DNA of 64,000 nt. It comes from Psychrobacillus sp. OK028 (GTDB lineage Bacteria; Bacillota; Bacilli; Bacillales_A; Planococcaceae). Both the position numbers and the translations under genes were made by a program. The notes beneath the pieces were generated by a model. That model was given only the letters and a program-made list of their open reading frames with translations. It was not told the origin of the DNA and searched no databases. Positions 7,517-16,285 of the stretch are shown here, piece after piece. The DNA is taken from contig NZ_FNHY01000005.1 of assembly GCF_900103605.1 (NCBI RefSeq), positions 124,001-188,000 of the forward strand, in the 5' to 3' direction. Numbering within the stretch: position 1 is the first letter of the stretch; each line of letters opens with the position of its first letter.

Positions 7517-8875
7517 TTATTTAGCAGATTTTACTTCTGTTTTTTCAAACCTTGAAATAATTCCCGTTACAAGTATTACTACGATAAATGGTATTAACCA
7601 TCCTAATCCAACATTATAAAATGGCAATACGTTCTCATAAAAACTAACAATTGGCTTCAGCCAGCTATAATATTCGATTTCTAACGATCCACAAAGAGCT
7701 TTAAAACCATCTACGATACTGATTAAAAACGTCACGAACATTACACTAACATAAACAATTCTCGCATGATTAAACAATGGTGACAAGAATGTTAAGAAAA
7801 TCAATACAATCGCTAGTGGATATAATAACATTAAAACTGGAATAGAATACGTAATAATATTAGACAATCCAAAGTTTGCAATTATACATGTGAAAACACT
7901 AAAGAAAATAACAAAAGCTTTATAACTGATTTTCGGCATTAACGTATGGAAGTACTCCCCACATGCAGTAGTCAATCCAATACTTGTCGTTAAACAAGCT
8001 AAGAATATGATAATGGATAAAAGTATAGCGCCAAATGACCCGAAATAATGCTCCGATGCAGCACTTAATACTGGCCCACCATTTTCAAACAGGCCATATG
8101 TTTGTACACTAGTCGCCCCTAAGTATGCTATCCCAGCATATATTAAACCTAAAAACAAAATGGCAATCCCACCGGATTTCGCTGTAGCAACTAAAATTCC
8201 CTTTGTCGACGTTACACCCATGGAACGGATTGCATGGATGACGATAATACCAAAAACTAAGGAAGCCAATGCATCCATCGTATTATATCCTTCTGTAAAT
8301 CCAGTCATAAATGCATTTGTTACATAGTTCCCTTGTGGTTCCTGAAAGCTACCCATTGGCTTAAAAATTACAAATAACAATAAGAAGAATAATCCTATTA
8401 TTATTCCTGGAGAAAGAAATTTCCCGACATTATCAACAATTTTAGATGGATTCAGTGACAGCAATAACGTGAGTCCGAAGAAGATAATCGTAAATATTAA
8501 CAAACCAATTTGTGCAGAATCCTGATTCATAAATGGCAGAATACCAATTTCAAATGAAACGGCTCCTGTTCTGGGTAAAGCAAAAAATGGTCCTATTGTT
8601 AAATAAAGCAGTGAGGTAAAGATTACCCCAAAAACGGGATGTACTCTACTTGAAAGCTCCTGTAAATTTTTACTTCCAGAGAATCCCATCGCTAAAGTAC
8701 CTAAAAACGGCAACCCAATTCCTGTTAGTAAAAATCCTATAACTGCTATCCATACCTGTGTTCCTGCGTTTTGACCTAAACTAGCTGGAAAAATTAGATT
8801 TCCTGCTCCAAAAAATAATGCAAATAGCATAACCCCAATCACTAAATGATTAGAGAATGACAACTTAGTTTTCAT
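7517..8875 (-). CDS. brnQ: Branched-chain amino acid carrier BrnQ (LIVCS family)
   Basis: A 452-residue integral membrane protein with about 12 hydrophobic helices. The first helix carries FFGAGNLIFPASLGQ, the hallmark of sodium- or proton-coupled leucine/isoleucine/valine carriers of the BrnQ family, and the length is normal. It imports branched-chain amino acids across the cytoplasmic membrane. The ribosome site CAGGAGG is well placed. A promoter with two operator-like boxes lies about 100 bases upstream, pointing to control by the neighbouring GntR-type regulator, perhaps in response to an amino acid or keto acid. Confidence 0.92.
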   Translation of the reverse strand: MKTKLSFSNHLVIGVMLFALFFGAGNLIFPASLGQNAGTQVWIAVIGFLLTGIGLPFLGTLAMGFSGSKNLQELSSRVHPVFGVIFTSLLYLTIGPFFALPRTGAVSFEIGILPFMNQDSAQIGLLIFTIIFFGLTLLLSLNPSKIVDNVGKFLSPGIIIGLFFLLLFVIFKPMGSFQEPQGNYVTNAFMTGFTEGYNTMDALASLVFGIIVIHAIRSMGVTSTKGILVATAKSGGIAILFLGLIYAGIAYLGATSVQTYGLFENGGPVLSAASEHYFGSFGAILLSIIIFLACLTTSIGLTTACGEYFHTLMPKISYKAFVIFFSVFTCIIANFGLSNIITYSIPVLMLLYPLAIVLIFLTFLSPLFNHARIVYVSVMFVTFLISIVDGFKALCGSLEIEYYSWLKPIVSFYENVLPFYNVGLGWLIPFIVVILVTGIISRFEKTEVKSAK

Positions 8876-8972
8876 TTTTTGTTCCTCCTGTGATATAAGA
8901 AATAATCATTTCTTGTGTTTTCTGGATGTTTGTTATGAATGCTATACAAATGATTGTTCCTAATCACGCCGT

Positions 8973-9025
8973 ATGCAATATATCAAAGTTGATAATACTA
9001 TGGAATTTGGTAGAATGCAATATAT
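8973..9025 (-). promoter_or_regulatory. brnQ promoter with two operator-like boxes
   Basis: On the minus strand, TTGCAT (9020-9015) and TATTAT (8997-8992) form a promoter with a 17-base spacer. The sequence ATGCAATATAT occurs at 9015-9025, covering the -35, and again at 8973-8983, near the predicted transcription start. The copies are 42 bases apart, about four helical turns. This is the layout expected for a repressor. Confidence 0.6.
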
Positions 9026-9402
9026 TAGACGAAATTAATTGAACATTTATTTTATTTAAATAAATAGAATTAAATAAATTAACGTATTCTAAAATGCTAT
9101 TTTGAATCTTTAAAACCCTGTTCTATAAAGGATTCCTCACATTCATTCTGGTTTATGAGTCTTTCAGTTCCGACTAACTAGTTCCATAAATTACTAAGTT
9201 AAAACTAGACCTAATATGCAAAAATTTAAAACATTAAATCCAATTACTGGAATTTATAAAGCTATGAAATTACCATTTACCTATAAGGACATAATCTTTT
9301 TCTCTCTGAGCAATCCTTCAACTATAGGAACTGATTGTTAAGCTTCTAAGAATCTACAACGTCCAACACATAAATCCGACTACTCTGAATACCACGCATT
9401 GT
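9026..9402. other. Intergenic stretch, nothing recognised
   Basis: I see no open frame with a ribosome site, no clear hairpin and no repeat between the brnQ regulatory region and the Mrp terminator. It is AT-rich and could hold degenerate sequence. Confidence 0.5.
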
Positions 9403-9448
9403 AAAAAAGCTATACAATCGGAGATTTCTCCAATCGTATAGCTTTTTG
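9403..9448. terminator. Terminator of the Mrp operon
   Basis: AAAAAGCTATAC pairs with GTATAGCTTTTT, with a second GGAGA/TCTCC stem in the loop. It directly follows the last gene of the operon, and a T-run is present on both strands. Confidence 0.85.
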
Positions 9449-9451
9449 TTG

Positions 9452-9811
9452 TTATTTATCCTCAGGAAATAATACTTCCTTTAAAGCATCGTCTGAGGAA
9501 TTTTCGGTAAGCTTTACTTTCGATCGATATGCTGCACGCGTTAGCAAATGCCCTGAGACAGGGGCAGTTAAAAACACAAATAATATACCTAGTATAAGAC
9601 GAACGCTTACTAAATTTTCACTTACCCAAAAATATATAAAGGCTCCAGTTAGAGACAACAGTACTGCTACCGTTGAACTTTTGGTCGCAGCGTGGGAGCG
9701 CGTATAAACGTCTGGAAGACGAATAATACCAAAGGCACTAATCACACTCATAATACTTCCTAAAAAAATGATAATGACCGCAACTAGCTCAATTATCTGA
9801 CTTATGCTCAA
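9452..9811 (-). CDS. mrpG: Na+/H+ antiporter subunit MrpG
   Basis: This is the last gene of the Mrp operon. The small membrane protein has three hydrophobic helices and the PhaG/MnhG pattern GIIRLPDVYTRSHAATKSST in the middle. I prefer the TTG start at 9811: AAGGGG lies eight bases before it and the product is 119 residues, close to the usual length. A longer reading to 9847, also from TTG, lacks a ribosome site. It overlaps the end of mrpF by 23 bases, implying translational coupling. It is a membrane subunit of the hetero-oligomeric antiporter. Confidence 0.88.
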   Translation of the reverse strand: MSISQIIELVAVIIIFLGSIMSVISAFGIIRLPDVYTRSHAATKSSTVAVLLSLTGAFIYFWVSENLVSVRLILGILFVFLTAPVSGHLLTRAAYRSKVKLTENSSDDALKEVLFPEDK

Positions 9812-10073
9812 TGATAGCGCCCCTTTCGATATACCTGGAGATAGCAATTGTGCTTATAAATGCAAGTATACCTAGGATAAGAATAGCTTCTAAAAATGCC
9901 TTGGTCTTCAAAACAATCGAAATAATAGCGATCATCGATATGAGATTTACACCAATCATATCCAATGCTACTGCCCGATCTGGCATAGACGGGCCTTTAA
10001 TGATTCGAAAAAGTGCAATTGCAATGGAAATAACAAATAGCGTTAGTGAAACCAACAGTATTTTATCAATCAT
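9789..10073 (-). CDS. mrpF: Na+/H+ antiporter subunit MrpF
   Basis: A 94-residue protein with three membrane helices and the conserved segment FRIIKGPSMPDRAVALDMIGVN typical of MrpF/MnhF/PhaF. B. subtilis MrpF has about the same length. The start ATG overlaps the mrpE stop as TAATG. In the Mrp complex it is a small subunit at the interface of the antiporter modules; in some bacteria it has also been linked to bile-salt or cholate efflux. Confidence 0.93.
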   Translation of the reverse strand: MIDKILLVSLTLFVISIAIALFRIIKGPSMPDRAVALDMIGVNLISMIAIISIVLKTKAFLEAILILGILAFISTIAISRYIERGAIIEHKSDN

Positions 10074-10555
10074 TAACGGGTCACCTCCATAATTGCTGCT
10101 TCAAATTTAGTAATCGATCGCAATACATCCGCTTTAGACTGCTCTATATCCATTGCATGTATATAAAACATGTCCCCTTCTGGATTCACTTCCATCACAA
10201 CAGAACCAGGAGTTAACGTTAACAACATTGCTAACGTCGTAATTTCCCAGTCTCCCTTAAGCTCCGTTTTATAAGTGAAAATTCCAGGCTTCAGGTCCCA
10301 ACGAGGATTTAATATTTGTTTACTTATTAGCAAACTCGACTGTGCTAATTCTGATATAAATATGAAAATTAACTTAATGACGGAGAATAATCTTCTCAAA
10401 TAAAACTGAGTCCCGAATAAGCGATGCATTAAGAAAATGATGAAGATCCCTACGATAAAACCACTAAAAAACGTTGTTATCTTCAGTTCATCTTCATCCT
10501 TTAAGGTTGTCCATAAAAATGCGATGAATAGGTTTAGTAAAAATTGTGCTGGCAT
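10073..10555 (-). CDS. mrpE: Na+/H+ antiporter subunit MrpE
   Basis: A 160-residue MrpE/MnhE protein. Two or three N-terminal helices precede a soluble C-terminal domain containing TLAMLLTLTPGSVVMEV, the conserved stretch of the family. I chose the ATG at 10555 because AGGTG lies just upstream; an in-frame TTG at 10570 would add only five residues and has no ribosome site. It lies between mrpD and mrpF in the standard gene order. Confidence 0.92.
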   Translation of the reverse strand: MPAQFLLNLFIAFLWTTLKDEDELKITTFFSGFIVGIFIIFLMHRLFGTQFYLRRLFSVIKLIFIFISELAQSSLLISKQILNPRWDLKPGIFTYKTELKGDWEITTLAMLLTLTPGSVVMEVNPEGDMFYIHAMDIEQSKADVLRSITKFEAAIMEVTR

Positions 10556-10570
10556 ATTCTCACCTCTCAA

Positions 10571-12055
10571 TCACTTATTTCCACCCATTACCGCATCAAT
10601 ATAAACGGATGGATTGGCAAGGGTATGAGCTGCATCCGTAACATAGTCGGATATAAACTCTGCTCCAAGTCCCAATGAAATCATTGCTATTCCTAACAAA
10701 ACAATTGGGATAATCATTCCCATTTTCATTGGTTTTTCATCTTCCAGACTAATAATAGTTTCCCCAAAAATAGTATTTAAGAAAATTCGAAGAAGTGAAT
10801 ATAGTACAACAATACTGGAGAGAAAAGCCAACGCTAGCAATATGTAAGAACCAGATTCAATTGCACCTTGCCCAACCAATATTTTCCCAACAAATCCACT
10901 TAACGGGGGAATACCTGCCAATGAACAAGTGACTAGGAAGAACATCCATCCAAATAGAGGATAATTTCGTATTAGTCCACTCATTTCATCTATTTTTGAT
11001 TTTCCAGTTAAATAAATCATCGTACCAGCTAACAAGAACAGCATGGCTTTAGCAATCATATCGTGAATGACGTAGTATATAGATCCTGCAATAGACGTTT
11101 CCGTACCTACAGCCAGTCCTATTAATATAAATCCAACAGCAATTACTACGTTATAGGAAACGATTAACCGAACATCCTTAAAAGCAATGGCTCCCATACA
11201 ACCAACAATTAGTGTAATTGCCGCCATTATCCCTATCAATGTGTGGGATATTAAGGTGTCGTGGTAGAATATGAGCGTAAATGACCGGAAAAGCGCATAT
11301 ATCCCGACCTTTGTAAGCAATGCTCCAAACAATGCTGCAATTGCAGTGGGTGGCACTGAGTAAGACCCCGGAAGCCAAAAGAATAGCAACAACCCTGCTT
11401 TTAAACTAAATACGATTAAAAACAAAATACTTATTGTTGTAAGTAAGGGTCCTTGACCTGCTTCGGCCACTCTTTCCGATATATGAGCCATATTTAAAGT
11501 ACCAACAGTACCATATAAATAAGCAAGGGCTACAAGGAAGAACCAGGATGCAAGAATATTAATTACTACATATTTTATCGCTTCTCTCAGTTGGCGCTTG
11601 GTCCCCCCCAATGTCACTAATACATAGGAGGCTAGTAACATCACTTCAAAACAGACAAATAGATTAAATAGATCGCCGGTTAAAAATGACCCATTAACTC
11701 CTGCAACTAAAAATAAAACAAAAGGATAAAAGTACATTTTTTCGTGTCTTTCTCCAATAGAAGAAAAAGCGTAGATTAAACAAATGGCAGTAACAATACT
11801 TGCCGTAAGCACAAGTAACATAGCAAAAGAATCTGCCACAAATAGAATCCCAAATGGGGGCTCCCATCCACCAAAATCTAGTCTTATAATTCCATCCGTC
11901 CGAACTATATTTAATAGAAGTAAACTTATTCCAGCTGTGACAATCAGCGTTAGTAAACTAAAGACACGTTGTAATTTTATATATGGTCGTAAAAATACTA
12001 ATACAACCCCAACCATAATTGGTAGGATTAATGGTAAAACAATTAAATTATTCAT
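10571..12055 (-). CDS. mrpD: Na+/H+ antiporter subunit MrpD
   Basis: A 494-residue NuoN/NuoM-like antiporter subunit with about 14 helices. The central LFNLFVCFEVMLLASYVLVTLGG carries the conserved acidic residue of the proton channel, and KAGLLLFFWLPGSYSVPPTAIAALFGALLTKVGIYAL carries the lysines of the transport path. Length equals that of known MrpD proteins. The start overlaps the mrpC stop by eight bases, with GGGG upstream. Together with MrpA it is thought to perform proton/sodium exchange. Confidence 0.95.
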   Translation of the reverse strand: MNNLIVLPLILPIMVGVVLVFLRPYIKLQRVFSLLTLIVTAGISLLLLNIVRTDGIIRLDFGGWEPPFGILFVADSFAMLLVLTASIVTAICLIYAFSSIGERHEKMYFYPFVLFLVAGVNGSFLTGDLFNLFVCFEVMLLASYVLVTLGGTKRQLREAIKYVVINILASWFFLVALAYLYGTVGTLNMAHISERVAEAGQGPLLTTISILFLIVFSLKAGLLLFFWLPGSYSVPPTAIAALFGALLTKVGIYALFRSFTLIFYHDTLISHTLIGIMAAITLIVGCMGAIAFKDVRLIVSYNVVIAVGFILIGLAVGTETSIAGSIYYVIHDMIAKAMLFLLAGTMIYLTGKSKIDEMSGLIRNYPLFGWMFFLVTCSLAGIPPLSGFVGKILVGQGAIESGSYILLALAFLSSIVVLYSLLRIFLNTIFGETIISLEDEKPMKMGMIIPIVLLGIAMISLGLGAEFISDYVTDAAHTLANPSVYIDAVMGGNK

Positions 12056-12386
12056 CTTTTGCCCCTCTCAATTCATCGAGATCATCCGTGCCAATATCCT
12101 GATAAATACGGTAGGCTAAAACAAGTATGAAAGCTGTTACTGCGAAGCTAATCACAATAGCAGTTAAAATGAGCGCTTGTGGTAAAGCATCGGTATAAGG
12201 CGCATTTGCTTCCTTTAACAAAGGGACATTTCCTTGCTTTAAGCCTCCCATCGTTAAAATGAGCAAATGAACTGCATGAGAAAATACAGCGGTTCCTAAA
12301 ATGATTCGAATTATATTTCTAGAGAGGATTAAATAAGTGGCAACAGCAACTAAAATCCCTATTAACATAATGATTAATGTTTCCAT
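12048..12386 (-). CDS. mrpC: Na+/H+ antiporter subunit MrpC
   Basis: A 112-residue NuoK-like subunit with three membrane helices. The motifs FSHAVHLLILTMGG and DALPQALILTAIVISFAVTAF match MrpC/MnhC. It is encoded between mrpB and mrpD and overlaps mrpD by eight bases, so translation is probably coupled. Confidence 0.95.
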   Translation of the reverse strand: METLIIMLIGILVAVATYLILSRNIIRIILGTAVFSHAVHLLILTMGGLKQGNVPLLKEANAPYTDALPQALILTAIVISFAVTAFILVLAYRIYQDIGTDDLDELRGAKDE

Positions 12387-12388
12387 TC

Positions 12389-12814
12389 TTATCCACCATC
12401 CTCACTTATGCTAAAAATAATCGTTACTAGTACTCCGACAACAGTTAATGCTACACCAGCTTCAAATATAGTTACCGTAGTCAGCTCTGTTACACCAAAT
12501 ATAGGCAAGTCAAAATAGGCAAAGGTTTGAGACATAAATGGAACGCCAAAAATAATAGAGCCAAAGCCTGTGGATGTAGCTAAAAACACGCCGAGCGCAG
12601 CAACATATTTAAAATCTAACGGAAGACTTTTTTGGACCGTTTCTAAATCTGTAGATAAATAGAGCAGTATAATTGCACTTGCTAAAACTAAACCACCTAT
12701 AAATCCACCGCCGGGTGTATTGTGACCCGAAAGAAATAAATACACACCAAAAGTCAAAATGATAAATACAACAATCCTACTAATTGTCCGGAGTATGACA
12801 TCATTGATCTTCAA
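12389..12814 (-). CDS. mrpB: Na+/H+ antiporter subunit MrpB
   Basis: About 141 residues with four helices and the MrpB signature GHNTPGGGFIGGLVLASAIILLY. The obvious ATG at 12823 touches its AGGAGG site with no spacing, which a ribosome could not use; the TTG at 12814 lies nine bases from the same site and gives MKINDVILRTI, so I prefer it. The gene overlaps the end of mrpA and sits two bases before mrpC. Confidence 0.9.
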   Translation of the reverse strand: MKINDVILRTISRIVVFIILTFGVYLFLSGHNTPGGGFIGGLVLASAIILLYLSTDLETVQKSLPLDFKYVAALGVFLATSTGFGSIIFGVPFMSQTFAYFDLPIFGVTELTTVTIFEAGVALTVVGVLVTIIFSISEDGG

Positions 12815-15215
12815 TGTTTTCATCCTCCTTTTTTGTTCTTAGCTTAATCATGGAATACACGCCTAAACCTGCTATAAATAGTACAACCACCTCGAGCATC
12901 GTATCAAAACCACGGAAATCTCCCAATATGGCATTAACGATATTTGCTCCACCAGCTAGTTCATAGGCATCCTCAAAATAACTAGATATAGAATCAAATT
13001 GATTGAAATCTACTACGGATAAACCAATTAAAACAACTATTAATCCCACTGCTACAGATACTATTCCATTGATTAGCTTTGTTCGTGTTTGGAGATTTTC
13101 CTTCTTCCAGTCTGGCAAATGAGAAAATGCTAGTAGAAATAAGGCAGTCGTAACAGATTCTACAACTAACTGAGTTAAAGCTAAATCCGGAGCGCGGAAA
13201 AGGACAAAAAAGATAGCTATAGAGTACCCTAATACCCCGTTTAACAATGTCGCTGTTATACGTGACTTCGCAAAGAGCATGGACACTGCTGCAGCCGCCA
13301 TAATAGCTACTAGACAGACTTCATAGACACGAAAGGATGCATTGGTTGAAATATCAAACGAAAATGCTCTCGAATAGAGTAGATAACTACCTACGGTCAC
13401 TATAAAGAAAACAAATATATACACTAAATAATGTCTTAATAGACCATTCATATATCGATTCGTTACTATGTTAGAGTTCCTAACCGACGATGCTAACAAA
13501 TTATTATAAAGTGAGTTAAATGTGAATATGGAAGGGAAAAATCCATAGACGAACGGTTTCCATAATTTAAGGTATTTATATAGAAGAGCACCTATTATGA
13601 TAACCCCTATCGTCATGAGTAATTCAGGTTTTACTCCATGCCAAGCGGAGATTTTCGGTGTCAGATATGCAGAATCTCCAAACGTCGGATAAATACTACC
13701 CATTGCTGGCTGCAAAATATATTGACCTAATAGATTTGGAAAGAAGAATATGCCAACCACCAAAGCTCCAAGAATCATAGGAGATATTAACATTCCGATA
13801 GGAGCTTCATGGATAGGTTTATCCAATTTCTCTGGCTGAGGCTTCCCAAGAAATACTTTAAAAACGATAATCATACAGTAAACAAAAGTTAAAACACTCG
13901 CAATCCAAGCTACAACCGGGAAAATAATTCCGAATGAAGTTAAAGAAAAAATATCCACTTCCATAATATGAACAGTTGCAGCAAAGAACATTTCTTTACT
14001 AAGGAATCCATTAAAAGGTGGTAACCCAGCCATCGATAAACTTCCTATTAAAGCAACCGTAAAGGTAAACGGCATAAGTGCCATTAATCCACCAAGTCTT
14101 CGAATATCCCTAGTCCCTAGTTCGTGATCGAGAATTCCAACGACCATAAACAAGGCTCCTTTAAAGGTGGAATGATTAATCAAGTGAAATAAAGCAGCGA
14201 ATGTTGCCTGTGTATACAAAACGGAATCCGCTGAATAACCAAACTGCAATGCAATCGATCCTAAACCAAGCAAACTCATGATAAGTCCTAGCTGACTAAC
14301 AGTAGAAAAGGCTAATAATGCTTTTAAGTCGGTTTGTCGGACAGCATTAAATGAACCCCAAAATAGAGTAATCATCCCGACTATACTTACTACCCAAAAC
14401 CATACTTCATCCGCCCCAAAAACTGGAGTGAATCGTGCTACCAAGTATATTCCTGCCTTAACCATTGTCGCCGAGTGCAAATAAGCACTAACAGGGGTCG
14501 GTGCTTCCATTGCATCTGGTAACCAAATATGGAAAGGAAATTGTGCTGATTTCGTAAATGCTCCAAGTAGTATTAATATCATTGCAGGTAAGAACAAAGC
14601 ATGGTCGCTAATCTCACTCACACTGGCAATTATTTCTCGAATACTGAAAGAGCCAGTCATTGTATGTAGCATGATAAAACCAACCAACATAGCAATACCA
14701 CCACTTACAGTGATTAGCATAGCTTTTTGTGCACCTTGTCTTGATCCTTGACGGTGATTCCAAAAGGCAATTAATAGGAACGAAGAAACACTCGTTAATT
14801 CCCAAAAAACATATAACACCATTAAGTTATCGGAAAAAACAACACCAAGCATGGCACCCATGAATAATAATAAGTAGCAATAAAAATGCTGTAAGGACTC
14901 TTTAGAAGAAAGATAAAAAATGGAATATAGAATAACTAAACTACCAACGCCTGTGATTAATAGAGCAAAGATCATACTAAGACCATCTAAATATGTTGTG
15001 AAGTTAAAATCTAATGTGGGAATCCATTCATATGTATGGATGTATGTTTTTCCATCTGCTACCGAGGGAATTAGCCTAGCAAGAAGAACAAACAAAACAG
15101 TAGGTACTATTAAAACAAACCAACCTAAGTGATTCTTTTTGAATCGCCTGAATGAAAAAGGTAGGAGTGCGGCAACAATAAATGGGATTAATATAACTAA
15201 ATTTATAGAAAACAA
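12801..15215 (-). CDS. mrpA: Na+/H+ antiporter subunit MrpA
   Basis: This 804-residue protein is the largest subunit and the first gene of the operon. The N-terminal two thirds are a NuoL-like antiporter module (FWELTSVSSFLLIAFW, KSAQFPFHIWLPDAMEAPTPVSAYLHSATMVKAGIYL). The C-terminal third is the MrpA-specific extension with NuoJ-like helices (ELAGGANIVNAILGDFRGFDTMLEVVVLFIAG). The start is TTG at 15215 with AGGAGG seven bases upstream. The complex expels Na+ in exchange for H+ and supports pH homeostasis and salt tolerance. A minus-strand promoter is seen near 15316-15344. Confidence 0.95.
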   Translation of the reverse strand: MFSINLVILIPFIVAALLPFSFRRFKKNHLGWFVLIVPTVLFVLLARLIPSVADGKTYIHTYEWIPTLDFNFTTYLDGLSMIFALLITGVGSLVILYSIFYLSSKESLQHFYCYLLLFMGAMLGVVFSDNLMVLYVFWELTSVSSFLLIAFWNHRQGSRQGAQKAMLITVSGGIAMLVGFIMLHTMTGSFSIREIIASVSEISDHALFLPAMILILLGAFTKSAQFPFHIWLPDAMEAPTPVSAYLHSATMVKAGIYLVARFTPVFGADEVWFWVVSIVGMITLFWGSFNAVRQTDLKALLAFSTVSQLGLIMSLLGLGSIALQFGYSADSVLYTQATFAALFHLINHSTFKGALFMVVGILDHELGTRDIRRLGGLMALMPFTFTVALIGSLSMAGLPPFNGFLSKEMFFAATVHIMEVDIFSLTSFGIIFPVVAWIASVLTFVYCMIIVFKVFLGKPQPEKLDKPIHEAPIGMLISPMILGALVVGIFFFPNLLGQYILQPAMGSIYPTFGDSAYLTPKISAWHGVKPELLMTIGVIIIGALLYKYLKLWKPFVYGFFPSIFTFNSLYNNLLASSVRNSNIVTNRYMNGLLRHYLVYIFVFFIVTVGSYLLYSRAFSFDISTNASFRVYEVCLVAIMAAAAVSMLFAKSRITATLLNGVLGYSIAIFFVLFRAPDLALTQLVVESVTTALFLLAFSHLPDWKKENLQTRTKLINGIVSVAVGLIVVLIGLSVVDFNQFDSISSYFEDAYELAGGANIVNAILGDFRGFDTMLEVVVLFIAGLGVYSMIKLRTKKEDENIEDQ

Positions 15216-15291
15216 AATTCAACCTCCTATTGGTTAAGTAAGAATTAGGATTGGGTGGTATGAGGTGGAAATACTTTTTCAAACTATAGAC

Positions 15292-15344
15292 TTGACTATC
15301 CTAACAAGAAGTATCATAATAGGATTCCATATGAGACCCTTCAA
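15292..15344. promoter_or_regulatory. Overlapping divergent promoters, mrpA and usp
   Basis: Plus strand: TTGACT (15292-15297), 17-base spacer, CATAAT (15315-15320). Minus strand: TTGAAG (15344-15339), 17-base spacer, TATTAT (15321-15316). Both use the same DNA for their -10 element, so the two polymerases would exclude each other. The plus start codon is about 230 bases away, so another promoter nearer the usp gene may exist. The rest of the 15216-15559 gap shows no gene. Confidence 0.5.
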
Positions 15345-15559
15345 AATACATTAGAATTTAGGATATATAACTTGCTAGTGTTAAGAACAAGTGCATAATA
15401 TGTAAAGAACATTAGTATTTGTTCTCTATATATGCATTTAATAATTATACATGAAAGTAGGGTGCACCGCACTTTTAGTGTTTTGAAGCATATAGTTATT
15501 CAGTAGAAAATTACACGATAATAGATAGAACAAGAAAAAAAGAAGAGGTGTGTAAAACC

Positions 15560-16240
15560 GTGAAACGCGTAAAAGGTCGAATGGATGAGAGTATACTTGT
15601 CTGCGTATACTACGGACCAAATGGTGAGCGACTAATTAGAAGAGGACATAAAATGGCAAGCATGCTAGATTGCCCACTATATATACTAACAGTTGACCCA
15701 CTACCATACGATGCATTCGATGCTGAGAAATCTGGCTATATTGAAGATTGGAAAGCTTTAGCAGAAGAATTGGAGGTTGAGGAGTTTATCATTCGTGATA
15801 ACGAAAAACGTCCTTCTCCAAAAGTTATTAAAGAAGTTGCCCACGGATTAAATATAACCCAAATTATTATAGGACAAACTGCACAAAGCAGATGGGAAGA
15901 AATAACAAGGGGATCCTTTATGAATGTCTTATTAAAAGAAATTCCTTTCGTGGACTTCCATGTTGTTTCTGTTGCTCGCTATATCAAGGATGAAGAAGAT
16001 GGCATTTTTGAAAAAGGAGTCCGTGCTTATTTGGTGACTGACGGAGATTCTTATAAAGTTTCCTTCACATGCGCAAAAAATATGTGCCAAGAAGGTATTT
16101 TCTTCAAAGAAATTGGAACAGATTTTGATAACGGTATTTTCAAATTTATGCACAATAACAAAATGCACCAAGTTCATATACATGAAAATCTTGTTACTGA
16201 CCCAACGCAAGTTCCGGATGGTTGTAGTTTAAAAGTATAA
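15560..16240 (+). CDS. Universal stress protein-like (KdpD-type Usp domain)
   Basis: About 226 residues. Residues 10-140 form an alpha/beta Usp fold: ILVCVYYGPNGERLIRRGHKMA at the start, then LNITQIIIGQTAQSRWEEITRGSFMNVLLKEIPFVDFHVV. The IGQTAQSRW and RGS pattern is that of the Usp domain in KdpD sensors. The last 80 residues are an extension I do not recognise. The GTG at 15560 lies nine bases after AGAGGTG; an in-frame GTG at 15548 overlaps that site. It is divergent from the Mrp operon, so a role in ion or osmotic stress is plausible. Confidence 0.75.
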   Translation: MKRVKGRMDESILVCVYYGPNGERLIRRGHKMASMLDCPLYILTVDPLPYDAFDAEKSGYIEDWKALAEELEVEEFIIRDNEKRPSPKVIKEVAHGLNITQIIIGQTAQSRWEEITRGSFMNVLLKEIPFVDFHVVSVARYIKDEEDGIFEKGVRAYLVTDGDSYKVSFTCAKNMCQEGIFFKEIGTDFDNGIFKFMHNNKMHQVHIHENLVTDPTQVPDGCSLKV

Positions 16241-16249
16241 GAATAGATT

Positions 16250-16285
16250 AAAAGCGAGCGATCACAAGATCACTCGCTTTTTTTA
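16250..16285. terminator. Bidirectional terminator
   Basis: AAAAGCGAG pairs with CTCGCTTTT around GATC-ACAA-GATC, followed by further Ts. It serves the usp gene and the convergent MFS gene. Confidence 0.85.

Noticed and set aside
8876-9060. T-box in front of brnQ
   Set aside because: No AGGGTGG-type T-box sequence or terminator is present; control seems to be at the promoter.
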